From: Cyanobium sp. NS01
GTDB lineage: Bacteria; Cyanobacteriota; Cyanobacteriia; PCC-6307; Cyanobiaceae
Reading direction: 5' to 3'
Assembly (NCBI RefSeq): GCF_014280235.1
Contig: NZ_CP047940.1
Span: 2,108,001 to 2,172,000 of the forward strand
Length of the DNA stretch: 64,000 bases
The translations under genes were made by a program, and so were the position numbers. Positions within the stretch are counted from its first letter, which is position 1, and the number at the start of each line of letters is the position of its first letter. Of the stretch, positions 7,974 to 16,819 are shown in pieces. Below the pieces are notes generated by a model. The model was given only the letters and a program-made list of their open reading frames with translations. It did not search any database and was not told the DNA's origin.

Positions 7974-8477
7974 TCAGAGGCTGGCGTCAGGCAGGCAGGC
8001 GTCACTGGCCAGGGCGCCGGGATCGCCGTGGTAGCGGCCCACCCGCACGATCCCCAGCGGCGGAGACATCACCAGGCAGCGGCGCAGGTCGGTGCCGGCG
8101 CTGCCGATCACCACGGTGCCGCCATCGATCGCCAGGCCATTGGCCGTGAAGCGCAGCTGCGAGGGCAGGCTGTGGTGGAGCCGCAGGCTGCTGTCGCCCT
8201 CCAGCACCCTGGCCTCCAGGCCCTCCTCCCCGTGCAGGGGCAGATCCAGGGGCTGGCGACGGTCCTCGGCCCGCTCGCGGCTGTCCTCCAGCAAGGTGCC
8301 GAGCCGCCGGGCGGCGGACTCCACCTTCACCGCCGCCAGCTGGCGGCGGCCGCTGTCGATCACCAGGGCCGCCATCAGGCCCAGCAGGGTGAGCACCACC
8401 AGCGCCTCCGCCAGCGAAAAGCCGCCGCTGCTTCGGCAGATGGTGCAAAAGCGTGGCCGGCAGTGGCTCCTGATCAC
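7974..8477 (-). CDS. Minor pilin, GspH/FimT-like
   Basis: 167 aa. Leader then G^FSLAEALVVLTLLGLMAALV with Glu+5, followed by a compact beta-rich domain as in GspH/FimT minor pilins. It starts with GTG, and its GTGA overlaps the stop codon of the upstream gene (8474-8477), which indicates translational coupling. Presumably part of the tip or priming complex of the pilus with its operon partners. Confidence 0.8.
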   Translation of the reverse strand: MIRSHCRPRFCTICRSSGGFSLAEALVVLTLLGLMAALVIDSGRRQLAAVKVESAARRLGTLLEDSRERAEDRRQPLDLPLHGEEGLEARVLEGDSSLRLHHSLPSQLRFTANGLAIDGGTVVIGSAGTDLRRCLVMSPPLGIVRVGRYHGDPGALASDACLPDASL

Positions 8478-8932
8478 AGCTCCTCCGCCTCCAGGGCAGG
8501 GGCCCCTGCGTCGTGATCGGCGTTCTCACCGCCGCAGAGGCCGTAGGCGGCGGGATCGAGCTGGCGCTCGCGGCTGAGGCCCAGGCCTGGCAGCTCGGCC
8601 CTCACCAGGAATCGGCCCTCGTTGCCGGCCTGGCGCAGCGTCACCTGAACGGCGCTGCCCTCAAGGGCATCGGGCCGGGCGGTGGTGGTGGTGGGCAGCA
8701 ACCCCGCGATCAGGCTGCAATCAGCCCGCAGCGGCTCCTCCGCCTGCTGCCTGCCCGCCCAGCTCTGCAGCGTGGCCTCCACCGCCAGCAGCTCCTGATC
8801 GAGCTGCTGCAGGGCCTGCAGCTGGTGCTCCGAGCCCAGGCTCCAGCGGCTGGTGGCACTCCACAGCTGCAGCGAGGAGCTGGCTGAGGCGGTGAACACC
8901 GCCGCCGACACGATCAGTTCCACCAGGCTCAT
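8474..8932 (-). CDS. Pilin-like protein starting directly at the mature N-terminus
   Basis: 152 aa. The protein opens MSLVELIVSAAVFTASASSS: Met takes the place of Phe+1 and Glu falls at +5 of the pilin helix, so there is no leader peptide or Gly-1 for prepilin peptidase to cut. The ATG overlaps the stop of the upstream gene (ATGA, 8929-8932), which fixes the start; upstream in frame there is no Gly immediately before this helix. The remaining sequence is a globular domain with two Cys. It may be inserted without processing, or be a divergent PilV-like subunit. Confidence 0.7.
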   Translation of the reverse strand: MSLVELIVSAAVFTASASSSLQLWSATSRWSLGSEHQLQALQQLDQELLAVEATLQSWAGRQQAEEPLRADCSLIAGLLPTTTTARPDALEGSAVQVTLRQAGNEGRFLVRAELPGLGLSRERQLDPAAYGLCGGENADHDAGAPALEAEEL

Positions 8933-9603
8933 GGGTTCGCCTCGGAGCTGGCCAGAGGGCAGGGCGGCAACGCCCCCGCGGCGCTGCGCAGCCCCAGATG
9001 CTGGAAGCCCCTCAGCCGCGGCATGGGGCCAGGCCCCCAGCTCCACAGCAACCTGGAGGCGGAGCGATAGGTGGCTCCGTCCTCCTCGATCTCGAGGAGC
9101 AAATGGGCCTCCAGCACAGGTGCCGGGGCCGCTGCCGGCGCCGCGGGTGGTTCCGCCACCTGCGGGCAGTACTGCAGCAGGGTGTAGGAAGCGCTCTGCG
9201 GGGCTGGCTGGCTGGCCAGCAACGGCCCTCGCAGCAACGCTTCAACCTCCCCCGACTGGGCGCAGCCACCCGGCTGCTCGCTCTGCCACTGCCAGGCCGA
9301 CTCGGGCAGGGCAATCAGGCAGCGGTGGCGGCGTTGCAGGCTGCCGGCCACGGCCTGGGCGGCAGCCTGCAGACGGTCCTCCCGGGCCTGCAGGCGTTGG
9401 CGTACAACCAGCTGGCGACGCTCCTGCAGGGCCATGGCCTGCAGCGACAGGCTGCTCAGCACAAGAAACAGCGAGGCCGTGGAAGCCAACGGCAGCAGAA
9501 AACCGGCCGAGGCAGCCGCCCTGGGGGCGGGCTGCCATCGGCGGCTAAGAGGGCGGGAACGCCGTCGTGACCAGAGAGCCACGGGCGAGCAGGCGCAGGG
9601 CAC
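8929..9603 (-). CDS. PilX-like minor pilin / pilus assembly protein
   Basis: 224 aa, first gene of the minor-pilin operon; GTG start. After an Arg-rich N-terminus comes GFLLPLASTASLFLVLSSLSLQ, a single hydrophobic helix with Gly at the position of a prepilin site, then a helix rich in Gln and Arg and a globular domain with cysteines. This layout (basic leader, 'GFLLP' membrane helix, long amphipathic helix) is that of PilX-type proteins. The usual Glu+5 is missing. Assigned mainly by context with the three pilin-like genes that overlap it downstream. Confidence 0.65.
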   Translation of the reverse strand: MPCACSPVALWSRRRSRPLSRRWQPAPRAAASAGFLLPLASTASLFLVLSSLSLQAMALQERRQLVVRQRLQAREDRLQAAAQAVAGSLQRRHRCLIALPESAWQWQSEQPGGCAQSGEVEALLRGPLLASQPAPQSASYTLLQYCPQVAEPPAAPAAAPAPVLEAHLLLEIEEDGATYRSASRLLWSWGPGPMPRLRGFQHLGLRSAAGALPPCPLASSEANP

Positions 9604-9647
9604 GGCTCAGCGTTGCCACACTCCCGCCGCGCGGCTCTGGCGAGGGA

Positions 9648-10082
9648 TCAGAGCCCCGCAATCGGCACCACCCGCAGCTTGGTGGGATCCACGCCGGGGA
9701 AACCCATCACGCCGTTGCCGTAAGACACCAGATCGTTGAAGCGGAAACGACGGCCGATGTTGCGCAGGGTCACCTGATCTTCGCGGCCGAAGTTGCGGAT
9801 CACGAAGCGCTGCATGTGATTGAACGGTCCGTGGGTACGTGTGTTGTTGGTGAAGAAGAAGCGATCACGCACCTCATCTCTACCGAAATTGATCACACTC
9901 TGGGAACGCTTGGTGATCGCTCCGGCCGTTGACTGAAAGTCGATCAGATCACTGCCCCTGGATCCCTGGAAGATCCAGTTGCGGGCCATGGCGTTGTTCA
10001 CCCGGAAGCCGGTGACGATGTCCCGGGGATTTGCCCTGCCTTCGGCAGCGGCTTGCCGTTGCTTCAGCGACGACACCTTCAT
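9648..10082 (-). CDS. Hypothetical protein with two RTX-like C-terminal motifs
   Basis: 144 aa from the ATG at 10082, which has GGAG seven bases upstream; the frame is open further but without support. Two similar stretches, VINFGRDEVRDRFFFTN and FVIRNFGREDQVTLRNIG, resemble the 'I.NF..g.D.l.l' cap repeats of hemolysin-type calcium-binding proteins, preceded by NWIFQGSRGSDLIDF. There is no full GGxGxDxLx array. Many such proteins are exported by type I secretion. Family assignment is an inference from these motifs only. Confidence 0.5.
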   Translation of the reverse strand: MKVSSLKQRQAAAEGRANPRDIVTGFRVNNAMARNWIFQGSRGSDLIDFQSTAGAITKRSQSVINFGRDEVRDRFFFTNNTRTHGPFNHMQRFVIRNFGREDQVTLRNIGRRFRFNDLVSYGNGVMGFPGVDPTKLRVVPIAGL

Positions 10083-10328
10083 GGTGGCGCTCCATGAAAC
10101 CGGCTGATTCAGCCAGCTGGAGCCTCCTGTGAGCTGAATGATCGACGATTTGCGACCTTTGACCCGTCGGGCCGAGATCCAGTCAGGCTTGCTGACGAAA
10201 GTCGAGAGTGCGGCAGACACGCATGGCGTCCAGTGGAGCAGAAGTTGTAACGCTGGCGGCGTGACTGGCAAGAGTGGCCGCAGCCAGATCGGGAACTGAC
10301 TGCCACCTCTTGCGCCAGGCTGCAGCGA

Positions 10329-12137
10329 TCAGCTGTTGAGCTTGAGCACGGCCATGAAGGCCTCCTGGGGTACCTCCACCTTGCCCATGGCCTTCATGCG
10401 TTTCTTGCCCTTGGCCTGTTTCTTCAGCAGTTTTTTCTTGCGGGAGATGTCCCCGCCATAGCACTTGGCGAGCACGTCCTTGCGCATGGCACTGATGCTC
10501 TCCGAGGCGATCACACGGCTGCCGATCGAGGCCTGGATGGGAATCTTGAACTGCTGGCGGGGGATCAGTTCCTTCAGCTTCTCCACCAGCCCCTTGCCCA
10601 CGTTGTAGGCCTTGTCGCGGTGCACGATGGTGGTGAGGGGATCGGCCTTCTCGCTGTTGATCAGCACATCGAGGCGCACCAGCTCATTGCGGCGGTAGCC
10701 GATCAGTTGGTATTCCATGGAGGCATAGCCCTTGGTGCGGCTCTTCATCTGATCGAAGAAATCCGTTACCACCTCAGCCAGCGGCATCTCGTAGTGGAGC
10801 GTCACCCGATCGGTGGTGATGTACTTCATGTCCACAAACTCGCCGCGCCGCTCCTGACACAGCTCCATCAGGGTGCCGTTGAAGGTGTTGGGGGTATAGA
10901 TCTCGAGCTTCACATAGGGCTCTTCGATCGATTCACGCTTCTGCGGATCCGGCAGGGTGGCGGGATTATCCACCATCAGCATCGAGCCATCCAGCAGGTT
11001 CACCTGATAGATCACCGATGGGGCGGTAACAATCAGATCGAGGTTGTATTCCCGCTCCAGCCGCTCCTGCACGATCTCCATGTGCAGCAGCCCCAGGAAG
11101 CCGCAGCGGAAGCCGAAGCCCATGGCACTGCTGGTTTCCGGCTCGTAGCGCAGGGCCGCATCGGAGAGCTGGAGCCTGTCGAGGGCCTCGCGCAGATCGG
11201 GGTATTGATCGGCATCGGTGGGGAACAGCCCGCAGAACACCATCGGCTTCGCCTCGGTGTAGCCCGGCAGGGCCGCCGCCGCCGGGTTGGCGGCCAGGGT
11301 GATCGTGTCGCCCACGCGGGCATCGGCCACGGCCTTGATCGAGGCGGCCAGGTAGCCCACCTCGCCGGCGTGGAGGCTCTCCACCTGGCGCTGATCCGGC
11401 GCCATCACACCCACCTCATCGAGCTCGTAGCTCTTGCCGGAGGCCATCAGCAGCACTTTGTCCTTGCGGCTGATCGAGCCGGCCATCACCCGGAAGTACA
11501 CGATCACGCCGCGGTAGGCGTCGTAGTAGGAGTCGAAGATCAGGGCCTGCAGCGGCTCGGCCATCCGGTTGGCCGGAGGCGGCACCCGCTCCACCACCGC
11601 CTCCAGGATGTCCGGCACGCCGAGGCCGGTCTTGGCCGAACAGGCGATCGCCCTGGAGCAATCAAGGCCGATGATCGCCTCGATCTCCTCCTTGATCCGC
11701 TCCGGATCGGCACCGGGCAGATCGATCTTGTTGAGCACCGGAATGATCTCCAGATCATTCTCCAGGGCGAGATATACATTCGCCAGGGTCTGGGCCTCCA
11801 CCCCCTGGCTCGCATCCACCACCAGCAGGGCCCCTTCGCAGGCCTGCAGCGAGCGACTCACCTCATAGGAGAAGTCCACATGGCCGGGGGTGTCGATCAG
11901 GTTGAGGATGTAGTCGGTGCCATCGGCGGCGGTGTAATCCATCCGCGCCGCCTGCAGCTTGATCGTGATGCCCCGTTCACGCTCCAGCTCCATGTTGTCG
12001 AGAAACTGCTCCTGCATGTCGCGAACGGCCACGGTGCCGGTGTCCTGCAGCAGTCGATCGGCGAGGGTGGATTTGCCGTGGTCGATGTGGGCAATGATGC
12101 AGAAGTTGCGGATGCGGGAAACAGAAACGTCGGTCAT
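10329..12137 (-). CDS. lepA: Elongation factor 4 (LepA), back-translocating GTPase
   Basis: 602 aa, the normal length. It binds stalled ribosomes and promotes reverse translocation or assembly fidelity. G1 is [10 protein letters not shown]2 holds the ERGITI sequence, G3 is DTPGHVDF, G4 is NKID and G5 is SAKTG. The LepA-specific C-terminal domain ends in a very basic segment rich in Lys ([18 protein letters not shown]). It reads away from the insertion sequence that lies about 130 bases upstream. Confidence 0.97.
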   Translation of the reverse strand: MTDVSVSRIRNFCIIAHIDHGKSTLADRLLQDTGTVAVRDMQEQFLDNMELERERGITIKLQAARMDYTAADGTDYILNLIDTPGHVDFSYEVSRSLQACEGALLVVDASQGVEAQTLANVYLALENDLEIIPVLNKIDLPGADPERIKEEIEAIIGLDCSRAIACSAKTGLGVPDILEAVVERVPPPANRMAEPLQALIFDSYYDAYRGVIVYFRVMAGSISRKDKVLLMASGKSYELDEVGVMAPDQRQVESLHAGEVGYLAASIKAVADARVGDTITLAANPAAAALPGYTEAKPMVFCGLFPTDADQYPDLREALDRLQLSDAALRYEPETSSAMGFGFRCGFLGLLHMEIVQERLEREYNLDLIVTAPSVIYQVNLLDGSMLMVDNPATLPDPQKRESIEEPYVKLEIYTPNTFNGTLMELCQERRGEFVDMKYITTDRVTLHYEMPLAEVVTDFFDQMKSRTKGYASMEYQLIGYRRNELVRLDVLINSEKADPLTTIVHRDKAYNVGKGLVEKLKELIPRQQFKIPIQASIGSRVIASESISAMRKDVLAKCYGGDISRKKKLLKKQAKGKKRMKAMGKVEVPQEAFMAVLKLNS

Positions 12138-12268
12138 GCGCTCAGATTCAGCCGCTCCCGCAGGTCGAAGCCAGGGGCGGAGGCAGCATGATCCTAGGCA
12201 GGGGCAGGGGAGCCCCCTGGAGAAGCCCCACTCAGGAGGGCTTCCTAAAGGCGGGGGTGGGGGTGATG

Positions 12269-12303
12269 TGGACCCCGGAAACCGGTCCAGGGTGAATGAG
12301 AGT
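12269..12303 (+). repeat. IS left terminal inverted repeat
   Basis: Contains CGGTCCAGGG (12283-12292) and ATGAGAGT (12296-12303), both found inverted at the right end with a spacer of the same length (3 bases). Confidence 0.7.
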
Positions 12304-12337
12304 CTTCAGCCGGCCAAACTGGGCCGGGGACTCGACC

Positions 12338-12616
12338 ATGAAACGCACCAGGCACACAGCCGAGCAGATCATCCGCAAGCTCAAGACGGCCGAGCAGTTG
12401 ATCGCCCAGGGAAAAACCGTCGCCGACGTCTGCCGCGTCATCGAGGTCACGCAACCGACCTACCACCGCTGGAGGCAGCAGTACGGGGGCATGCAGGCCG
12501 AGGAGGCCAGACGGCTGACCCAGCTGGAGAAGGAGAACGCCCGGCTCAAGAAGCTTTTGGCGGAAGCAGAGTTGGAGAAGGCCATGCTCAAGGACCTCGC
12601 CGAGGGAAACTTCTGA
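12338..12616 (+). CDS. IS3-family transposase OrfA
   Basis: 92 aa. An N-terminal helix-turn-helix ([20 protein letters not shown]...[16 protein letters not shown]) that binds the element ends is followed by a leucine-zipper coiled coil ([22 protein letters not shown]) for dimerisation with the OrfAB fusion. I start it at ATG 12338; the frame is open to 12296, but that lies in the terminal repeat. It ends a few codons after the GGGAAAC slippery site. Confidence 0.88.
   Translation: MKRTRHTAEQIIRKLKTAEQLIAQGKTVADVCRVIEVTQPTYHRWRQQYGGMQAEEARRLTQLEKENARLKKLLAEAELEKAMLKDLAEGNF
12604..12610 (+). promoter_or_regulatory. Programmed -1 frameshift site GGGAAAC
   Basis: In the OrfA frame the codons read GAG GGA AAC TTC TGA, so the heptamer is G GGA AAC, a canonical X XXY YYZ slippery sequence two codons before the stop. 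A -1 slip continues as AAA CTT CTG AGC into OrfB (KLLSPERRR). This would yield the OrfAB transposase from about one reading in several. Confidence 0.75.
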
Positions 12617-13452
12617 GCCCGGAGCGTCGCCGCAGGGCCGTCACGGTCCTGCAGGAGCGTTACCGGGCCTCTGAACGCCTGGCCTGCCGAGTGGTGGGCC
12701 AGCACCGCAGCACCCAGCGCCATGGCGGCAAGGTCGTCTCGATCGAGGAGGCCAAGCTCCGGCAGCGTCTCCGCGAGATCGCCGCGGACCACATCCGTTG
12801 GGGCCGCCGGATGGCCTACCGCCTGCTGCGGCGGGAGGGCTGGACCGTGAACCACAAACGGGTGCAACGGCTCTGGCGCGAGGAGGGGCTGCAGCGGCCC
12901 ACTCCCAGGAAGCGAAAGCGGGCACGGCCCGCGGACGGCTCGGTGCGGCGTCATCGGGCTGAGCATCCCCACCAGGTGTGGGCCATGGACTTCCAGTTCG
13001 ACGCCACCGCTGATGGGCGCAGGCTCAAGTTCCTGAACGTGATCGATGAGCACAGCCGCCTCTGCCTGGCGATCCGGGTCGGCAGGCGCTGCAAGGCCAA
13101 GGACGTGGTGGCCGTGCTGGAGGAACTCACCAGCCTCTACCCAGCACCGGCGTACATCCGATCGGACAACGGGCCGGAGTTCATTGCCCAGGCCCTACGG
13201 GACTGGTGCGAGGCCAGCAGCACTACCAGCACGGCCTACATCGAGCCAGGATCCCCGTGGGAGAACGGATTCGCCGAGTCGTTCAACGGCCGGTTCCGGG
13301 ATGAGTTCCTCAACACCGAGCTGTTCACAACAGCCCCCGAGGCGCAGATCCTGGCCGATCGTTGGCGCTGGGAGTACAACTCACTCAGGCCGCACTCGGC
13401 CCTCCAGGGGCGTACGCCCCTGGAGGCAGCTCAACAGGGAGCTGCAGCATGA
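12610..13452 (+). CDS. IS3-family transposase OrfB (integrase catalytic domain, DDE)
   Basis: 280 codons from the first shifted codon, most likely made as an OrfAB fusion; there is no obvious independent start. An HTH_21-like region ([28 protein letters not shown]) precedes the rve integrase core. The DDE triad is visible: Asp in VWAMDFQFD, Asp in [10 protein letters not shown], and Glu in [18 protein letters not shown] with the conserved following Lys/Arg. The C-terminus [19 protein letters not shown] is typical of the family. The catalytic core appears complete. Confidence 0.9.
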   Translation, partial: LLSPERRRRAVTVLQERYRASERLACRVVGQHRSTQRHGGKVVSIEEAKLRQRLREIAADHIRWGRRMAYRLLRREGWTVNHKRVQRLWREEGLQRPTPRKRKRARPADGSVRRHRAEHPHQVWAMDFQFDATADGRRLKFLNVIDEHSRLCLAIRVGRRCKAKDVVAVLEELTSLYPAPAYIRSDNGPEFIAQALRDWCEASSTTSTAYIEPGSPWENGFAESFNGRFRDEFLNTELFTTAPEAQILADRWRWEYNSLRPHSALQGRTPLEAAQQGAAA

Positions 13453-13464
13453 CCACAACCACCC

Positions 13465-13498
13465 ACTCTCATAAGCCCTGGACCGATAAAGGGGGTCA
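13465..13498 (-). repeat. IS right terminal inverted repeat
   Basis: ACTCTCAT (13465-13472) and CCCTGGACCG (13476-13485) are the inverted copies of the left-end blocks; the tip GGGGGTCA ends at 13498. Confidence 0.7.
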
Positions 13499-13825
13499 CG
13501 TCAGGGGGTGGTATCACGAACATTCACCTACCAGCCCGCCCAGGACCAATCCACTGAACCTGACAGCCGAGCTCGCTTGCGCGAGCCCTAAAAGGGCCGT
13601 CGAGCAGGATTGGCATGCCACCAGCAGCTGGCTTGCCGGAGCATGCGGCAGCCCAAGCTCTGGTCAACCCAGCCTTGGCTGCTTCATCAGCCAAACGCCC
13701 CGGGCCCTGGCCAGGAAAATCGGCTTCGGCAAACGCTTTCCCTGGGCCCTGACATGGGCAAACCCCAGATCTAGCCACCCAGAGGAGCCCCTCATTAGGA
13801 TGGAGCTGATTCCCGAACTGACGTC
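13499..13825. other. Gap between the insertion sequence and nfu
   Basis: 327 bases. A perfect 6-base hairpin, GCTCGC-TTGC-GCGAGC, lies at 13571-13586 without a T-tract. No coding region is supportable. The last part must hold the nfu promoter. Confidence 0.35.
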
Positions 13826-14086
13826 ATGACCACTGAGACGCCCACTCTTGATCCTCGTGCCCTCACCGTGGAGAACGTGGAGCGCACCCTTGATGAGCTG
13901 CGCCCTTACCTGATGGCCGATGGGGGCAACGTCGAGGTGGTGGAAATCGAGGGGCCTATTGTGAAAGTGCGGTTGCAGGGAGCCTGTGGGAGCTGCCCGA
14001 GCAGCACCATGACCCTGAAGATGGGCATCGAACGCAAGCTGCGGGAGGCCATTCCTGAAGTCAGCGAGGTGGTGCAGGTGCTCTGA
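13826..14086 (+). CDS. nfu: NifU-like C-terminal domain protein, Fe-S cluster scaffold/carrier (Nfu)
   Basis: 86 aa, the single-domain form found across cyanobacteria. It binds a [4Fe-4S] cluster between two protomers through CGSCPSS (CxxC, near residues 53-56) and delivers it to apoproteins such as photosystem I. The [20 protein letters not shown] segment is the family signature. Start ATG at 13826. Stand-alone gene; the gap on each side is long. Confidence 0.95.
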   Translation: MTTETPTLDPRALTVENVERTLDELRPYLMADGGNVEVVEIEGPIVKVRLQGACGSCPSSTMTLKMGIERKLREAIPEVSEVVQVL

Positions 14087-14755
14087 AGCCGACCCTGTCG
14101 ACATAAGGGCTCACAAGAGACTCTGGGGACAATCACGATTATTGTCACCATACAACTATTGAATGGATCAAAACGCATTTTGTCGAAGCTCTAGCCAAGT
14201 AGCAGCCGGATTCCCTCTTGAAATAACTATCAAATCAAAACCAAATCAAATTAAACGCACAATGCAGGCGTAGCCACAAGCTCTCAATCTCTGGATTTAT
14301 CGCCCCCGCCTGATCGAGTGGATCATTTCAATTGGCCATCATCCCCACCGGGCTCGCGGTGCTGTTGAAGTCAGGCACCTGCATGATCATCTTGATCAGC
14401 CCACTAAAATTGGCAGCCTGAATGGGGTTCAGCTTCGGTCCCAACCCCCAACTTTCGGCACACGATCAAACAGACACACCGATGCCTCCGCCCGGCTCGC
14501 CGGCCAAGCCGAGGCAGCCTCGCTGTTCCATACCAGAGAGAAGGACGCCGGCCTCAGCCTGTACCCGCGCCCACCTGGTCCTCACGGTGGCGTCGTAGGC
14601 CTCCACCGCGATCCCACTCACCCCGTGACCCTGCCCCCCGCGCTACCTCATCCTGCGCGCCGGCGTGCAGCTCTTCATCGACTGAAGGCCCACGGGGTCA
14701 TGCCCCAAGCCGCTGCCAGGCCTGCTTTTAGGCTGCCTCGATCCGCCCCCCTGCC
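14087..14755. other. Long gap between nfu and serS, partly AT-rich
   Basis: 669 bases. Bases 14120-14290 are clearly AT-rich compared with the window, with a weak hairpin GACAAT(14128)/ATTGTC(14141). On the minus strand 14328-14621 looks like decayed coding sequence, listed separately. The remainder holds no gene I can support. Confidence 0.45.
14328..14621 (-). pseudogene. Possible decayed minus-strand gene with an in-frame stop
   Basis: Read on the minus strand from a GTG at 14621, one frame gives a protein-like stretch containing VEAYDATVRTRWARVQAEAG. It meets TGA at 14466-14468, then continues in the same frame for 46 codons with ESWGLGPKLNPIQAANFSG and LIKMIMQVPDFNSTA up to TGA at 14328. 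The second part has no ATG/GTG at its head. The composition looks more protein-like than the other frames, but I do not recognise a family. It may be a remnant left after loss of the promoter and N-terminus, or chance. Confidence 0.3.
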
Positions 14756-16027
14756 GTGCTCGATCAGCGCCTGCTGCGCAGCCATCCCGACCAGATCGTG
14801 AGCCAGCTGGCCCGCCGCGGCCTGAGCGTGGATCTGATCGGCCTGCAGCTGGTGGCCACCGAGGAGCGCGACCTCGAGCAGCGCCGCAGCGGCCTGCAGG
14901 CCGAGGGCAACCGCATCGGCAAGGAGGTGGGCCAGCTGATCCGCGGCGGCGCCGATCCGGGCGGGCCGGAGGTGGCGGCCCTGCGGGAGCAGGGCAACCG
15001 GGTGAAGCAGCAGGTGGCGGTGCTGGAGGAGGAGGAGAAGGCGCTGCAGAGCCAGCTGCGCGAGCAGCTGCTCACCCTGCCCAACCTGCCCGCCCCCGAG
15101 GTGCCTGAAGGCCGCAGCGAGGCCGACAACGTGGAGGTGAAGCGCTGGGGCGAGCCGCGGCCCCCCGCCGGCCTGCAGGAGCACTGGGAGATCGGCGAGC
15201 GCCTGGGCCTGTGGGAAACCGAGCGCTCGGTGCGCATCGCCCAGAGCCGCTTCATCACCCTGCTGGGGGCCGGCGCGCGCCTCGAGCGCGCCCTGATCGG
15301 CTTCATGCTCGATCACCACACCGCCTGCGGCTACACCGAGGTGCTGCCGCCGGTGCTGGTGAACTCCGCCAGCCTCACAGGATCGGGCCAGCTGCCCAAG
15401 TTCGCCGAGGAGAGCTTCCAGTGCGCCGGCGACGACCTCTGGCTCACCCCCACCGCCGAGGTGCCGCTCACCTCCCTGCACCGCGATGAGGTGATCCCCG
15501 CCGAGCAGCTGCCCCTGCGCTACTGCGCCTACACCCCCTGCTTCCGCCGTGAGGCCGGCTCCTACGGCCGCGACACCCGCGGCCTGATCCGCCTGCACCA
15601 GTTCAACAAGGTGGAGCTCTACTGGTTCTGCCATCCCGACCAGTCGGCGGCGGCCCTGGAGCTGATCACCGCCCAGGCGGAATCAATCCTCGAGGCCCTG
15701 CAGCTCCCCTACCGCCGCATCGAGCTCTGCGGCGCCGATCTCGGCTTCTCCGCCGCCCGCACCTTCGACCTGGAGGTGTGGCTGCCCGGCGCCGGCGCCT
15801 ACCGCGAGATCTCCAGCTGCTCCCTCTGCCACGACTTCCAGGCCCGCCGCTCCGCCATCCGCTTCAAGCAGGGCAAGACCACCCAGCTGCTGCACACCCT
15901 CAACGGCAGCGGCCTGGCCGTGGGCCGCACCATGGCCGCCCTGCTCGAAAACGGCCAGCAGGCCGATGGCTCGGTGATGCTGCCCGCCGCCCTGGCGCCC
16001 TACTTCGGAGGCGAGCGGATCGCTTGA
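14756..16027 (+). CDS. serS: Seryl-tRNA synthetase
   Basis: 423 aa, normal length, GTG start. Charges tRNA-Ser with serine in the cytoplasm. An N-terminal antiparallel coiled-coil arm (about residues 25-100) contacts the tRNA long variable arm. The class II catalytic core has motif 2 (CFRREAGSYGRDTRGLIRLHQFNKVE) and motif 3 (NGSGLAVGRTMAALLENGQ). First of a compact same-strand run with the pentapeptide, rseP-like, nth and rpsN genes. Confidence 0.97.
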   Translation: MLDQRLLRSHPDQIVSQLARRGLSVDLIGLQLVATEERDLEQRRSGLQAEGNRIGKEVGQLIRGGADPGGPEVAALREQGNRVKQQVAVLEEEEKALQSQLREQLLTLPNLPAPEVPEGRSEADNVEVKRWGEPRPPAGLQEHWEIGERLGLWETERSVRIAQSRFITLLGAGARLERALIGFMLDHHTACGYTEVLPPVLVNSASLTGSGQLPKFAEESFQCAGDDLWLTPTAEVPLTSLHRDEVIPAEQLPLRYCAYTPCFRREAGSYGRDTRGLIRLHQFNKVELYWFCHPDQSAAALELITAQAESILEALQLPYRRIELCGADLGFSAARTFDLEVWLPGAGAYREISSCSLCHDFQARRSAIRFKQGKTTQLLHTLNGSGLAVGRTMAALLENGQQADGSVMLPAALAPYFGGERIA

Positions 16028-16057
16028 GCCGCAGGCACCTGAACAGCCCCCCACGCC

Positions 16058-16819
16058 ATGAGACAGAGGCCCACCAGCACCTGGTACGACCAGCAGCAGC
16101 GGCGCCGCCGCTCACCCTTCTTCCGCCAGCTCGATCGCTCCTTCCAGTTCCGGGTGCTGATCGCCGCGGCCTGCTCCTTCGTGCTGTTGTCGGCGGTGAA
16201 CCGCTTCGAGAACTGCCATCGCGCCCGCCTGGAGCCCGATTGCCTCACCAGCAACTATCTCGAGATCATCAGCATCGACAACGCCGAAGCGTTCAGCATC
16301 GTGGCCGCCGCCTTCGTGTTCATCTTCGAGGCGGGCAAGCGCCGCGAGCGCGAGCACCACGAGATGCTCGATCTGCTGCTCTCTGACCGACAGGCCGGCA
16401 CCACCAACAGCCTCGGCCGCATCCGCGCCCTGGAGGATCTCTCAGCCGCTGGGATCTGGCAGGACGACTTCGATCTGCAGCGCGCCAACCTCGAGGGCCT
16501 GCACATTCCCTTCAGCCGCTGGCGGGGCGCCAACTTCTCCGGCACGGTGCTGCGCCATGCCGACCTCCACGGCGTGGACCTGCAGGGGGCCGATTTCAGC
16601 GACGCCGACCTCAGCGGCGCCGATCTCTCCGCGGCCGATCTCCGTGGCGCCAGCTTCCTGCGGGCCCGGCTGCACCAGGCCGATCTGCGCGGCGCCCGCC
16701 TCACCGGCACCGACTTCCAGGATGCCGATCTCAGCCAGGCCCTCTCCGATCAGCCCCTGCCGCCAAGCGGTACCGCCGCCAGCGGCCCCACAATGGATGT
16801 TCTCAGCGACACGACCTGA
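16058..16819 (+). CDS. Membrane protein with pentapeptide repeats
   Basis: 253 aa. Two hydrophobic segments (about residues 32-48 and 77-92) flank a short loop with two Cys, followed by a charged linker and then about 14 pentapeptide repeats A(D/N)LxG (for example ADLSGADLSAADLRGASF) that form a right-handed beta-helix. Function is not known for this group. Its stop abuts the ATG of the protease gene (TGAATG, 16817-16822), so the two are probably translated together. Confidence 0.75.
   Translation: MRQRPTSTWYDQQQRRRRSPFFRQLDRSFQFRVLIAAACSFVLLSAVNRFENCHRARLEPDCLTSNYLEIISIDNAEAFSIVAAAFVFIFEAGKRREREHHEMLDLLLSDRQAGTTNSLGRIRALEDLSAAGIWQDDFDLQRANLEGLHIPFSRWRGANFSGTVLRHADLHGVDLQGADFSDADLSGADLSAADLRGASFLRARLHQADLRGARLTGTDFQDADLSQALSDQPLPPSGTAASGPTMDVLSDTT

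Larger units (their letters stand above)
12269..13498 (+). mobile_element. IS3-family insertion sequence (IS407-like)
   Basis: About 1.23 kb. It carries two overlapping frames, OrfA and OrfB, in the -1 relation normal for IS3 elements. Imperfect terminal inverted repeats share CGGTCCAGGG and ATGAGAGT in the same order (left 12283-12303, right 13465-13485), and the tips read TGGACCCC and GGGGGTCA. I see no clear target-site duplication, so the exact ends may differ by a few bases. It lies in the gap between lepA and nfu and does not break a recognisable gene. Both frames look intact, so it may be active. Confidence 0.88.

Noticed and set aside
10620-12191. 523-codon plus-strand frame opposite lepA
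   Set aside because: Antisense of a fully conserved GTPase, His/Gly/Gln-rich as expected for the shadow frame of high-GC genes.
13362-13829. 155-codon plus-strand frame after the transposase
   Set aside because: It starts within OrfB, crosses the IS right end and has no domain.
14128-14146. Hairpin GACAAT/ATTGTC after nfu as terminator
   Set aside because: Only six pairs, AT-rich, no T-tract.
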